From positions 175,956-205,955 of the forward strand of contig CAUYUJ010009402.1 of NCBI GenBank assembly GCA_963575745.1: a DNA stretch of 30,000 nt, given 5' to 3'. The notes beneath the pieces are model-generated. The model was given only the letters and a program-made list of their open reading frames with translations, did no database searches and was not told the origin of the DNA. Position numbers and translations under genes: made by a program. Positions 17,096 through 26,750 of this stretch are shown piece by piece (positions within the stretch are counted from its first letter, which is position 1; each line of letters starts with the position of its first letter). The DNA is from Prorocentrum cordatum. Lineage: Eukaryota > Sar > Dinophyceae > Prorocentrales > Prorocentraceae.

Positions 17096-17995
17096 TCGGG
17101 GTACTTTTCGCCGGGGGACCCCCAGGGGCCGCCCCGCGCGCGCGAACTAGAAATACTGTTAATACTGTTAACCAGTTACCGGAGATCTTAGCACGCCCTG
17201 GCCCGTTGGGCCGGCGAATTTGTGTGTCCCTGTGCCCCTTCAGATCTGGTCCCGCGCATCAAGTGTCCACGCTTCTGCCGACCCCGATTCCGCGGAGCGG
17301 AGCGACGCGCTGTCCGCTTGCAGGGCGTATAGCGTGTCGCAAGGGCTGGCCCCACGGCACGCTAATCAGCGCTCCTGACCGTAAATCGGACGGCTGCGCG
17401 CAGGAGTAATTCGTCTTCGGCAGCGCGGCCCTGGGTGCGCAGCTTTCCGGGGTGGGGGGGGGGCGCAGGGGCGGGCAAGCCCAGTCGGGCATGTCCTCCT
17501 ACAGGCGGATTCTGGAGGATAGCATATGAACAGTCAACATATATTCAAACATATTCCAAAAAGTGGAAAATTGTCCCCGTCATGATTTTCTGAGTATGCT
17601 TTGCAGATTCCTCCTGAAGATCCCTCCTGTAAACGACATGCCCGACTCAATCCCAGGCACAAGGGCCGCCTTTGCCACGTCGCGTGCAGAGATCGGCCAG
17701 TCGCGCACCAAAGGTCACTCTTGCCTGCGTGCAGCAGCGAAAGGGTCAAAGTATCCCCCCATCGACACGAGCTGCTTCTCCGAGCGAGGCCACCAAGTCG
17801 TGCAGGTCGGGCATGCGCTCGTCTGCCGATGCTGCGCTATCTTCTCGTCCCGATTGCGCCCCAAGTGCAAGCTTCGGCAGGGACGTCAAGGCTTCTCGAG
17901 GGAGGAGCGCCTCGAGAGGAAGCAATCGGCTGATCCGGCCAAGGCGCTTTCCGGGGTTCACCCCAAAACGGGCGTGTCGTTCGTCTTCCCTCTCC
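17096..17995. other. No gene seen
   Basis: Short direct repeats (AATACTGTTAATACTGTT near 17150) and a G-run near 17452-17462 are present. Open frames on both strands have no recognisable motif. Confidence 0.55.
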
Positions 17996-18053
17996 ACCCC
18001 GCTTCCTCGTCCTCCGCTTCTCCTCCTCCTCCTCCTCCTCCTCCTCCGCCGTA
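17996..18053. repeat. TCC/CTC trinucleotide array
   Basis: A polypyrimidine run of about 50 bases. The pure part is CTCCTCCTC near 18018-18048. Confidence 0.85.
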
Positions 18054-18271
18054 GGAGGTGCCTGGTGAGTCCCCTCCGCTAGGCCAGCGGTGCCTGGAAC
18101 GCCGTGCTTTCTGCGCAGAGTGGCGCCACACAGGCAGCCCATTGGGGCCATGCCTACTAGCTTTCTCGCTCGGCCGCCCCGACTCGGTTTCGGTGGCATG
18201 GTCCAGCGTTGTTCTGATGCTTCGGGCGTCTTCGGTATTTCGTTGACGGCTCGGTTTGGGTTCTGGCTCAC

Positions 18272-18335
18272 CCTCCTGCTCCTCCTCCCCTCCTCCTGCT
18301 CCTCCTCCTCATCCTCCTCATCCTCCTCCTCTCCA
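18272..18335. repeat. TCC trinucleotide array
   Basis: An interrupted TCC run with TGC and TCA variants, reading as polyserine or polyglutamate by strand. No coding context is established. Confidence 0.85.
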
Positions 18336-19104
18336 TCCTTGGCGTCGGCGCAGTCGTCGCGGCGGAGATTATTTTCCATCTATTGTTGGGTGGCAAGCGG
18401 AGCTGATTTTCCTTCTATTGTCTTGAGTGCGCTCCCGTGCCCCAGCGCGGTCTGGCATCGTTCCATGTTCATTGGGTTCAGCATCGGTGAACCGATCCGT
18501 ATCCCCATCCCGAGCCTCAATCACACGTTCCCAGTTGGGGATCTGTTCCTCGAAACCCGAAGCGAACAGCCTAGAGATCCCCATCAAGGGGGGTAGGTCG
18601 GCCAGGTTGGCTCGGGCCACGCTGGTGAGGATAGGGATCGGTTGAACTGTATTCGCTTTCAGTGATCATTGGATGCCAGAGTATTTTTCGCCGCGACCCA
18701 CAAGATCGGTCGCCGATTCCGCATCATATTCCGGTATCGTTCGGGGCTGGTTTGCCTCAAAATTGGTCGCGACCTATTCTATGCAGCGCTCGCTATTGGT
18801 CGCGACCGATTTGGAGCGTGGATCGGTCGCTACTGATCGCGACAGGAGAACATGGTATCCAATGGTCTTGGTCTTTGGGCCTCCAAGGGGCTCATTCGTC
18901 GCCAAAGCTGGAGCCGCCTCGAGAAGAGGGGTCAGCGTGGGCCCTGATTATAGTGGGGTCCGGAGTCTGATGGTGAGCGGTGCTGGGGCCAGGGTGGAGA
19001 GTCGCTGTTGTCTCGAGGAGCCCCCCGTCGAAACACACCGCTGGCCGCAGGGGGTGCGCCGGGAGCGAGCGGGCACGCTCGGAGCGAGGCGGAGGATGAG
19101 CGAG
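18336..19104. other. No gene seen; GGTCGCGACC palindromes
   Basis: The perfect palindrome GGTCGCGACC occurs at 18765-18774 and 18798-18807, each preceded by ATT, and related GATCGGTCGC/CTGATCGCGAC text surrounds them from 18705 to 18845. No ORF here shows a recognised motif. Confidence 0.5.
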
Positions 19105-19165
19105 GCGGAGGAGGAGGAGGAGGAGGAGGAGGAGGAGGAGGAGGAGGAGGAGGAGGAGGAGGAGG
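19105..19165. repeat. GGA trinucleotide array
   Basis: About 20 nearly perfect GGA units. It reads as polyglutamate, polyglycine or polyarginine on the plus strand. Confidence 0.9.
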
Positions 19166-19310
19166 CGGCGGCGCTGGCCAGGCGAGGCGCATCGGAAGCG
19201 GGCGGGCACGCGCGGTGAGGGGCACGCGAGGCTCTCGGGAGAGACTCGGGCGGGCCAAGGCGCGGAGGGCACTTCTGCGGCGAGGGAGCGGGGCAGCACA
19301 CGGCAGTCGT

Positions 19311-19500
19311 GGGCGGACAAGAAGGGGAGTGATGACCAGGGGGAGGGATCTCAAGGCCGGGGCCATGATACCTCCCTCCGTTTCATGGCTCCTTGTCTTC
19401 TTTCAATGCGTTCCCTGCCCCCCCTCCCAGGGCCACGCACATGCCTCGCACCATGCTTTGCGAACCCCCCTCTTCGACGCCCTCCTCTTGGGCGCCCCCG
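19311..19500. mobile_element. MITE-like family B, copy 2
   Basis: The left end (TCGTGGGCGGACAAGAAGGGG) and the reverse complement of the right end (TCGGGGGCGCCCAAGAGG) are imperfect inverted repeats. Internal landmarks match the other two copies: GTGATGACC, CAATGCGTTCCCTG, GGCCACGCACATGCC and CCCCCTCTTCGACGCC. No target duplication is clear, so this copy is older or altered at its edges. Confidence 0.7.
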
Positions 19501-19787
19501 AAGTAAGAGCCTTCGAGGCAAGCATACCTCGGGGACCAAGCGAAGCCAAGCAGAAGCGGGCCAGCACGCTCAGACTGAGTTTACAGCCGACGGGGCTGGC
19601 AACGCGATGTGCGCCGGGAGCGAGCCGGCACAGTTGGAGTGAGCCGGTTGACTGCAGCGCCGGCTGGCAGCGCGAAGCGCACTGGAAGCGAGTCAGCACG
19701 CTTGCGAGGGCGGCGGGGGTCCCGACACGCCCGTGCCGGCGGCAACCCGTCCCAGACACGGGATGCCAGGACTGCGGAGCGGGGAGG

Positions 19788-19832
19788 AGCAGCAGCAACA
19801 GCAGGAGCAGGAGCAGGAGCAGGAGCTGTTGG
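19788..19832. repeat. CAGCAA/CAGGAG array
   Basis: A short run of AGCAGCAACAG and then GAGCAG units. On the minus strand it reads as alanine-proline repeats. No gene is assigned. Confidence 0.75.
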
Positions 19833-19927
19833 ATGAGGAGACCCCTCCCCCCTTCCAGACACCCCACGATGCAATGTTTGTTCCGTGCGCGGCACCCCAG
19901 GGTGAGGTCCCTACCCCAACCCCAGGG

Positions 19928-20106
19928 ACAGTATAGTGGGGATCCATGCCAAGAAACACCCTGCTTTCCTCCAGGGTGCCCTGGGTTTCTCGGGCTTCGA
20001 TGGTTCTGCCGTGGAAAGCGAGACGCTCCCACACCAGAAACCAATGGACGTCATGGGGTCTCAGGGTTGGGCTTCTTATGTAAAGCTTCTGGTGGTTGGG
20101 CTCCTA
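19928..20106. repeat. Dispersed repeat family A, copy 2
   Basis: Collinear with 13915-14096 from ATGCCAAGAAAC to the final GCTCCTA. It is followed 51 bp later by a family B element; family A copy 1 is likewise followed by a family B element, but about 690 bp later. Confidence 0.8.
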
Positions 20107-20157
20107 ATTTATGTATTCCGCCCCGGCTCTATTTTTGATGGCCGCGGGCACCAGAGG

Positions 20158-20332
20158 TCGGGGGCGGCCAAGAGGGGGGTGATGATTAGGGGGGATCGAT
20201 ATCATGGCGTGGGCCATGACATTTTGACAGATTCATGGCGCTCCCTGCCTCCCCCCCCTGGGCCGCGCATATGCCGCTGGCCACGATTTGAGCCCCCCCC
20301 TCTTGGACGCTCCCCTCTTTGGCCGCCCCCGA
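20158..20332. mobile_element. MITE-like family B, copy 3, with terminal repeats and 5-bp duplication
   Basis: This is the best-preserved copy. It begins TCGGGGGCGGCCAAGAGG and ends with the reverse complement of TCGGGGGCGGCCAAAGAGG, giving terminal inverted repeats of about 20 bp. AGAGG at 20153-20157 is repeated at 20333-20337, which fits a 5-bp target-site duplication. The 175-bp interior has no coding capacity. It shares GTGATGA, GGGCCGCGCA and CCCTCTTGGACG with the other copies. The transposon superfamily is not assigned. Confidence 0.75.
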
Positions 20333-20429
20333 AGAGGCCAGGATAGAAACACATGCTGTCGTAGATCTGGGATCCTCTCTCTCCTCGTCCTTGCCGCAGC
20401 GCCGCCTGGCACCCTCTCGCAATGCTCTC

Positions 20430-20788
20430 CCCCTCCTCCTCCTCCTCCTCCTCCTCCTCCTCCTCCTCCTCCTCCTCCTCCTCCTCCTCCTCCTCCTCCT
20501 CCTCCTCCACCTCTCCTCCTCCTCCATCTCCTCCTCCATCCTCCTCTCCTCCCCTCCTCCCCCTCCTCCTCCTCCCCTCCTCCTCCTCCTCCTCCTCCTC
20601 CTCCTCCTCCTCCTCTCCTCCTCCTCCTCCTCCTCCTCCTCCTCCTCCTCCTCCCCCTCCTCCTCCTCCTCCTCCTCCTCCTCCTCCTCCTCCTCCTCCT
20701 CCTCCTCCTCCTCCTCCTCCTCCTCCTCCTCCTCCTCCTCCTCCTCCTCCTCCTCCTCCTCCTCCTCCTCCTCCCCCTCCCCCCCCCC
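20430..20788. repeat. Long TCC polypyrimidine array, about 360 bp
   Basis: Nearly uninterrupted pyrimidine on the plus strand, mostly TCC with phase breaks (TCCTCTCC, CCACC, CCATC). The longest pure part spans about 20657-20772. All six frames are open across it. Mirror-symmetric polypurine-polypyrimidine tracts of this length can form triplex (H-) DNA. Confidence 0.95.
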
Positions 20789-20991
20789 GCGGCGCAAAAG
20801 GCGGGTGCGTCGCTTCAGGCGCAGCTCTTCGCCGAGGAGGCCTCGGCTGGCTGGGGGCGGCTCGGCCGGGAGTTCACCTCACACGTCATCCTCCAGGAGG
20901 AAGAGGCTGGGGAGGGTTGGAGATGAAACAAGTGCAGATTCCGCTACCCTTGTTCGTTTTCGCCTCCTTGGGCCTCCTGGAAGGCCCTCGT

Positions 20992-21110
20992 CGCTACAGC
21001 TGGATTCGCCTGAGAACGCTTAATGCTTCGCGTGTCCCCACCAGCCCATCCGCCACAGCTGGATTCGCCTCAGAACGCTTAACGCTTCGCGTAATCTCAC
21101 AAGCCCATCC
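20992..21110. repeat. Two-copy tandem repeat, 59 bp
   Basis: CGCTACAGCTGGATTCGCC at 20992 and CGCCACAGCTGGATTCGCC at 21051 begin two copies that also share AGAACGCTTAA, GCTTCGCGT and AGCCCATCC. About 50 of 59 positions agree by eye. Confidence 0.85.
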
Positions 21111-21169
21111 AGGAACGATGCTTAGCTGAGCTGCCCTTATCGGGAGAGCGCGCATTATTTGGAGTGCTC

Positions 21170-21545
21170 GGGGAGCCTGTATGCACGAGAGGCCTTTTGG
21201 ATGTCTCTCGGAGTCTCTTGGAATGTCTCTCGGGGGCGCCTGGAGGCCTATTGGGGCCTTCTGGCGGCCTTCTGGGAGCTTCTGGAGGCTTTATGGAGGC
21301 ACTTCGGGGCCTCATGGGGCGCTCATCTTGGTGGCCCCTTGGGCGCCTCTTAGGGGCCTCGTGGCTGTCTTCAGAGCCTCTTAGGGCGTCTTGAAGGTCT
21401 CTTGGGGCCTCTGTGGGGCCGCGTGGGGGCCGCTTGGGGGCCTCTTGTGGGCCTATTGGGTGCCTCTTGGGGCCTCTTTGGCGCCCCGTGGGGCACTAGG
21501 GGCTCTCTTGGGAACGTTTCGGGCCGTCTTGCGGCCATCTTGGAG
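21170..21545. repeat. GGGCCTCTTGGG-type repeat block 2
   Basis: The same style of repeat as 16423-16990, with units such as GGGGCCTCTTGGGG, GCCTTCTGG and GGGCGTCTTG. It reads as Leu-Gly-Ala-Ser-Trp repeats on the plus strand in several frames. It is less regular at its left end. Confidence 0.8.
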
Positions 21546-22689
21546 GCGATCGATCAACGAAGGGGGGTGGGGGGGCTCAATTATCATCGTTCCCCTTGAG
21601 GCCAACATGGGCCCCAAACCATCCAACAATTATGTGTCTTTGCCTTCTCGCCGATGCCTTCTCGGACGCACTGACGGGTCCCCGCTCCCCCCCGTCCAGA
21701 CCCAGGGGGAGGTGATAGGAGGAGGGTCAAGCTACCCCCCCTACGCCCCCCCCCCTGGAGGACGGCCGTGTTGCTCACTCCCACCCGCCATCCAATCACA
21801 AAAGTAGCACTCGCGTCTCGAGTCTAAGCATGGGCAGGGGCCGCCATCGACCGTCATCGGGAACCAATGCATTCGCCAGCCAGGTGCGCGACGCCCGCAA
21901 GATGCGCTGCGCGTGCCAGGACATCGCCATCAACCCTGTCAAATTACCATGCAAAGTGATCGCGGGGCTCCCGCGCACGACCGTTGCCAGAAAGTGTACG
22001 CACCGTGTCTACAGGGATGATGGACCTGCGCGCAACAGGCCATATCCCGGCACCTCCCTGACCCCTGTTAGAATAGCAATGCAATGCGATCGTCTCGCGC
22101 CCGCGCGTCATCCAGATATTGCCGCAACGTGCCTTTGTTGGTTGACAGGGGTAGTGGGGTGTGTTGTCATGGTTGGTTGGCAGGGATGGTGGGGTGTGTT
22201 TTTTTGTGGTTGACAGCGCCCTAGTAAGGTGGGGGGCAGTTAATGTATATGACTATGGCACAGAAGTGCGCCGCCCCCAGAAGGGGAAGAAGGCGAAGAG
22301 GCCAAGCCACCTACGACCCGAAAGGCTGGTAGGATTCTGATCCGCCAAGTGGAGGGGGGGGATCGACAGGATTATCTGGGACCACGCGGAGAAGCAAGGG
22401 GGAGGAGGGAGGAGGAGGAGGAGGAGGACCAGTGTAAAACCAAGAGTTACCAACGATGTTGGAATAAACCCTCCCTCCAAGCTCCCTCTTCATAGTTCCC
22501 CACAACGGTTCATTTCCATTGAGGGTACTGCCTCGGTGGAAGCCACGTATAGGCTTGACTGCTGCGTCTTGACGATCCGGAGCCGTGCCAGAGCGACGTT
22601 TCTGGGACTTCAGCACCGCGAACCAACACAACTGTTGCACCCGCATAATCTTGAACCCTTCCAGAACACATTCTGGTACGCTGACCATG
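21546..22689. other. No gene seen; weak 129-bp tandem similarity
   Basis: A GGGGTGGGGGGG run lies near 21560. Between about 21880 and 22130, CCTGT(C/T)A, then ATTACCATGCAA or ATAGCAATGCAA, and CGATCG/TGATCG recur with a spacing near 129 bp, hinting at an old tandem duplication. A TGGTTG(A/G)CAG repeat with TGGGGTGTGTT lies at 22137-22216, and a short GGA run at 22399-22428. No ORF with a recognisable product. Confidence 0.45.
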
Positions 22690-23251
22690 GGGACCTGCGA
22701 AACTCTTGCAAATGTTGAGAACGAACGTGCGCGGCGCTGAGGCGAGAGCCACATGTTAAAAAGGAACCGCCTTCAATCCGTGAAGTTCTTGCAAATTTTC
22801 AAAACGAATGTGCGCGGCTCTGAGGCGAGAACCACATGTTGAAAACCGCCCGCCCTCAATCCGTGAAGCTCTTGCAAATACTTAATACGAATCTGCGCGG
22901 CGCTAAGGCGAGAGCCACATTTTGAAAACCACCCGCCCTCAGTCCGTGAAACTGTTGCAAATGTTTAAAACGACCGCGCGCGGCGCTAAGGCGAGAGCAA
23001 CATTTTCAAAACTACCCGCCCTCTGTGAAACTGTTGCAAATGTTTAAAACGACTGCGCGCGGCGCTAAGGCGGGAGCCACATTTTGAAAACGACCCGCCC
23101 TCAACCAGTGAAACTCTTGCAAATTGTTATATCGAATGTGCGCGGCGCTAAGGAAGAACATGTTGAAAACCACCCGCCCTCATTCCGTAAAACTGTTTCA
23201 AATGTTTAAACGATTGTGCGCGGCGCTAAGGCGAGAGCCACATTTTGAGAG
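22690..23251. repeat. 83-bp tandem repeat, seven units
   Basis: GCGCGGCGCTAAGGCGAGAG, then CCACAT(T/G)TTGAAAAC, CCGCCCTCA, TCCGTGAAACT, TTGCAAAT and TTAAAACGA recurs with starts near 22729, 22812, 22895, 22978, 23057, 23140 and 23218, so steps of 83, 83, 83, 79, 83 and 78. It is richer in A and T than its surroundings. No conserved reading frame runs through the units (83 is not a multiple of three). Confidence 0.9.
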
Positions 23252-23414
23252 CTGTTGTCACTTCTTAAGCTTCAGAGTCATAAATGGTGAGGAAATCTCG
23301 GGCGAAACGCCCAGCCCGCCCTAGAAATTGGCCTCGGGGTGCGACAGGGAGGAGTTATCAATAAGGAGAAGGGATGGAGGGCGAGGAAGAAGCTGAGGAG
23401 GAGTGTCTTGGAGC

Positions 23415-24093
23415 AGCAAGACCTCATTCTCCGCATCATTATCATTCTCCACTTGTAGTTTCTCTTCCTGCATTTCCTCCTTCATTTCCTCATCCTCCTC
23501 ATCACCACGGTCACCACCATCCTCATCGTCATCAGCAGCATAATTAGCATCGCCATCATCACAATCACAATCACCACCATCATCATTATCACCATCGTCA
23601 TCACCAGTATCATCATTACCATCGTCCTCGTCATCGTCTTCGTCATCATCATCAGCAGCAGCAGCATCGGCATCGCCATCAGCAGTACCGTCATCATCAT
23701 CATCATCATCATCATCAGCAGCAGCATCATCAATATCATCCTACACATCACCATCATCATCGTCATCAACATCAACACGATAATCCTCATAGCGATACTA
23801 ATCATACTCATCATCCGCATTAGCATCACCATCATCTTGTTCATAACCATGGTGGACATTATCAACATCATGAACTCCTCCACCCCCATCATGATCATTA
23901 TCACCCTTTTCACAAGCTCCATCCTCAACACCATCACCACCACCATCACAAGCATCACAAGCATCATCAGCATCAACACCATCATCAACATCAGTGTCAT
24001 AAGTATCGTCGGTGTCATCATCATCGCCACCCTCATCAGCATGTTCAGCAGCAACAGCATTAGCATCGTCATCATTATCTTCATCTTCACCAC

Positions 24094-24163
<70 letters not shown>

Positions 24164-24301
24164 GCCATCATCATCATCAACAGCAGCAACATCAGCATCG
24201 TCATCATCATCATCATCACCAGCATCGCCACTACTACCATCGTCATCACCACCATCATCAACAGCAGCATCACCATCCTCATCAGCATCATCAGCATCAT
24301 C

Positions 24302-24346
<45 letters not shown>

Positions 24347-24475
24347 GCATCATCATCATCATCATGAGCATGCTTGTAATCTTCATCAGAATCACCATCA
24401 CATCGTCATTGTCATCGCCATCGCTATCGACGCCCACATCAACACAAACGTCAACATCATCATCGCCGTTGTGGA
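23415..24475. repeat. CAT/ATC trinucleotide array, about 1 kb
   Basis: A long imperfect array of CAT units with CAC, CGT, CAG and CTC substitutions. The pure core spans about 24095-24165, with a second at 24302-24345. The plus frames read as histidine, isoleucine or serine runs and the minus as methionine, because the triplet phase is kept for nearly 1 kb. It lacks any non-repeat protein segment and I do not treat it as a gene. Confidence 0.9.
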
Positions 24476-24607
24476 TCCTTCGTGTTCTCGCGCCCGGCCG
24501 AAGATTCGAGGCCGCATGACCGCAGTGGAGAAACCCTTTCTTGGACCTCCAGGGAGACCAGGAGTGTTCGCCCGCCAGTGGGACAGGGGTCTGAGGGCTG
24601 TCATCAG

Positions 24608-24797
24608 GAGAGGAGGAGGAGGAGGAGGAGGAGGAGGAGGAGGAGGAGGAGGAGGAGGAGGAGGAGGAGGAGGAGAGGAGGAGGAGGAGGAGGAGGAGGA
24701 GGAGGAGGAGGAGGAGGAGGAGGAGGAGGAGGAGGAGGAGGAGGAGGAGGAGGAGGAGGAGGAGGAGGAGGAGGAGGAGGAGGAGGAGGAGGAGGAC
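24608..24797. repeat. GGA polypurine array, about 63 units
   Basis: One phase break (GAGGAGAGG at about 24670) interrupts an otherwise perfect GGA run. It is preceded by GAGGGCTGTCATCAGGAG, a sequence also found inside the array at 26751-27018. It lies just beyond the 3' end of the second LINE fragment. Confidence 0.95.
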
Positions 24798-25059
24798 AGT
24801 CGCACAGATTGACGGTTCGACTGTTCGACTGAGCAGTGCTACTGGTGCTGTTGCTGGTGCTGGTGCTGCTGCTGGTGCTGCTGCTCTCGCTCCCTCCCCC
24901 CGCACGGCTGGCCTGGGGCGGGGGCAGCGGCAGCATCGGCGGCTTCCTCCATCTCCGCCAGCTCTTGGGGTTGGCGCTGGAGGTACTGGTGGAGCGGCAT
25001 CGGCCGCTCGAAATCTGTTGGCGAACTCCTGCTGCCTCGAGGGTTCCTGCCTTCTAGCA

Positions 25060-25170
25060 GGAGATTCCAAGTGTGCCGAACGGTCCTCACAGACCGTTCG
25101 GCACACTTGGAGTTCAGGGACCGCACATTCGATTCAGCAATCTTGCCGCACCGACTACAGGCGACAATGA
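25060..25170 (-). pseudogene. C-terminal zinc-knuckle motif of the second LINE
   Basis: VACSRCGKIAESNVRSLNSK followed by C gives a CxxC pair and a third cysteine with an arginine-leucine helix between them. This pattern follows RNase H in many dinoflagellate LINE proteins (from memory of the family, not a search). It lies one frame away from the end of the RNase H, with an unrecognised stretch between. The motif overlaps a 20-bp inverted repeat. Confidence 0.6.
25066..25111. repeat. Perfect 20-bp inverted repeat
   Basis: Arms 25066-25085 and 25092-25111 are exact reverse complements (core CCAAGTGTGCCGAACGGTC) around the loop CTCACA. It lies at the end of the zinc-knuckle sequence. There is no direct duplication around it. 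Confidence 0.95.
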
Positions 25171-25599
25171 CAGACCCTCCCTCCTCTGTGCTGCCCAGAA
25201 ATGAACAAAGAGTGACGCTGAGGGTTAGCACAAATATCAGCGAGAGCCTGAGAGAAACCTGGACATTTGCTAGGCCTCTTACTTGTCGCTCGGGCGCGGC
25301 AATCGATGCACAAAAATCGCTTCCCAGCTGCCTCCCACCTATGCTCCCGGGTCTCCTCCCGAAATCTGGACGGGCGGGGAGCCGCGGTAGGAGGAGGGGG
25401 GCGGGGGGAGGGTCGGCTTCCACATTTCTTGAACAGAAGCCGCTCCAACTGGCGGGGACAGAAACTTCGTCGGCTTTTTGTAAGCCTTCTTCGTCGAGCT
25501 GGGGCTCATGGGCGGCCATGCTTGAAGGGCGCTAGCCACATATAGCAGAAATGTACTAAGCAACTTACACTGGCCGTGATGGTCTGTAATTTCAGCCTC

Positions 25600-26107
25600 C
25601 GAGGGTCGGTTGAAAGTTCGGGTCGCGATGCCTGCAACACGATCGGCCCCATGGTTGCCCCTTGCGTCGGCCCACTCTGGTGAGCCTTCGGGGTGGGCAT
25701 TCACGTCCTGACGAGCCTTAACCTTGGAGAACCTCAGATCCGCGTGCCAGCCTACGGCACCTCGGGCTAGTAGACCAATTCTTGCATATGTGTTGCAACG
25801 AGGCAGCCCCGTGGCATAGAGGTCGATTATGCCCTGGTAATCGACGGAAGTGTTTGTAGTGTTGGGGGAGGAGGAGGGCATCAAGCACGGCACAGAGCTC
25901 AGCAGCAGGAGAGGATTGGGGAAGGAGGCGGCCAATTTGGCTTGTCAGAGCGGCGATCATTTCGCCTTCGGCATTGGTTTTTACCACTGCCCAGCCAGCT
26001 GTTTCAAACATGGTATTCCCTGGTTTCAGCGCGGAACCGTCCGAGGAGACTTTGCCCACTAGGGCAGAGGCAGGGGTAGCGTGGGGATCTTCGGACCAAC
26101 ATTTCAT
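25600..26107 (-). pseudogene. RNase H domain of the second LINE
   Basis: All four acidic residues are visible: VSSDGSA with aspartate at 26039-26041, PAAELCAVLDALLL with glutamate at 25898-25900, VDYQGIIDLYATG with aspartate at 25840-25842, and GNHGADRVAGIA with aspartate at 25642-25644. AGWAVV and a KVKARQDV stretch (usually KxHxD) complete the pattern. The first two motifs are in frame 1 and the last two in frame 0, so one frameshift lies between 25898 and 25843. RNase H would degrade element RNA in the RNA-DNA hybrid. The histidine of the usual KAHQ is replaced by arginine (KARQ). Confidence 0.85.
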
Positions 26108-26305
26108 GGAGCCGAGTCCGAGCCCAGCTGGGGCCCCGACATCGAACTGAGGCTCGATCTGAAAACCCGCGGCCAGCGGATAACTATTCTGGCTGGCTAA
26201 ACTCTCAATGTCTTCTGTTGTGGAACTCTGTTGCCTATGGTTCTCGGTGAGGGGGCATCTCGGAAGACGGTTGGGTAGGTCATCAGAGGCTGTACCACAA
26301 AGGCA

Positions 26306-26745
26306 TTATCTAGTGTGTTCATCGTACCCCGCTGTTTTCAGACCGCTCCGAGTCCATACGGCGTGGCACAGGTAGGCCGTGAGGGTACTACATTCAGCTG
26401 CTGATAACCTGGCGTGCCTCAAACATGTCTGGGCCACCTCGTAGTTCAGTTTGGCCCCGTCGAGGCCCATCTTCGTAGCTGCTGCTCTAGCTAGCTTGTC
26501 ATCCCAGGAGCGCTTGAGGGAGTCCTGGAGGAGGCTGGGCGAGGTGCTGGTGAGTATGTACTGGTTACCTGCTGGGTCTTGAACAACGAAAGGGGAGAGG
26601 AAGGACCGCAGGATCCGCTTGAGGCTGAGGTAGGCTGCTCCCATCGGTCCACGGCAGCTGCTCCACGCTGTGGGCGGTCGCGCAAGCACCGCGTCCGCCA
26701 TCTGCCTCAAGTGAGGCAAGTTGAAACCAGGTGTTGCGGTGCCTG
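26306..26745 (-). pseudogene. RT-RNase H connector of the second LINE
   Basis: GFNLPHLRQMADAVLARPP, then SLKRILRSFLSPFV, RSWDDKLARAAATKMGLDG and LSAAECSTLTAYLCHAVWT form the helical region between RT and RNase H in dinoflagellate LINE proteins. Upstream codons are just the GGA array, so the RT is cut off. The frame stops at 26306, about 200 bases before the RNase H start in the same frame. Confidence 0.6.
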
Positions 26746-26750
26746 TGGCC

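Noticed and set aside
20186-21129. Long open frames of glutamate, leucine, serine or proline runs on both strands
   Set aside because: They are produced by the TCC array in all frames and have no non-repeat domain.
23482-24300. 272-codon methionine-rich minus-strand frame
   Set aside because: It is the CAT array read backwards and shows no other protein feature.
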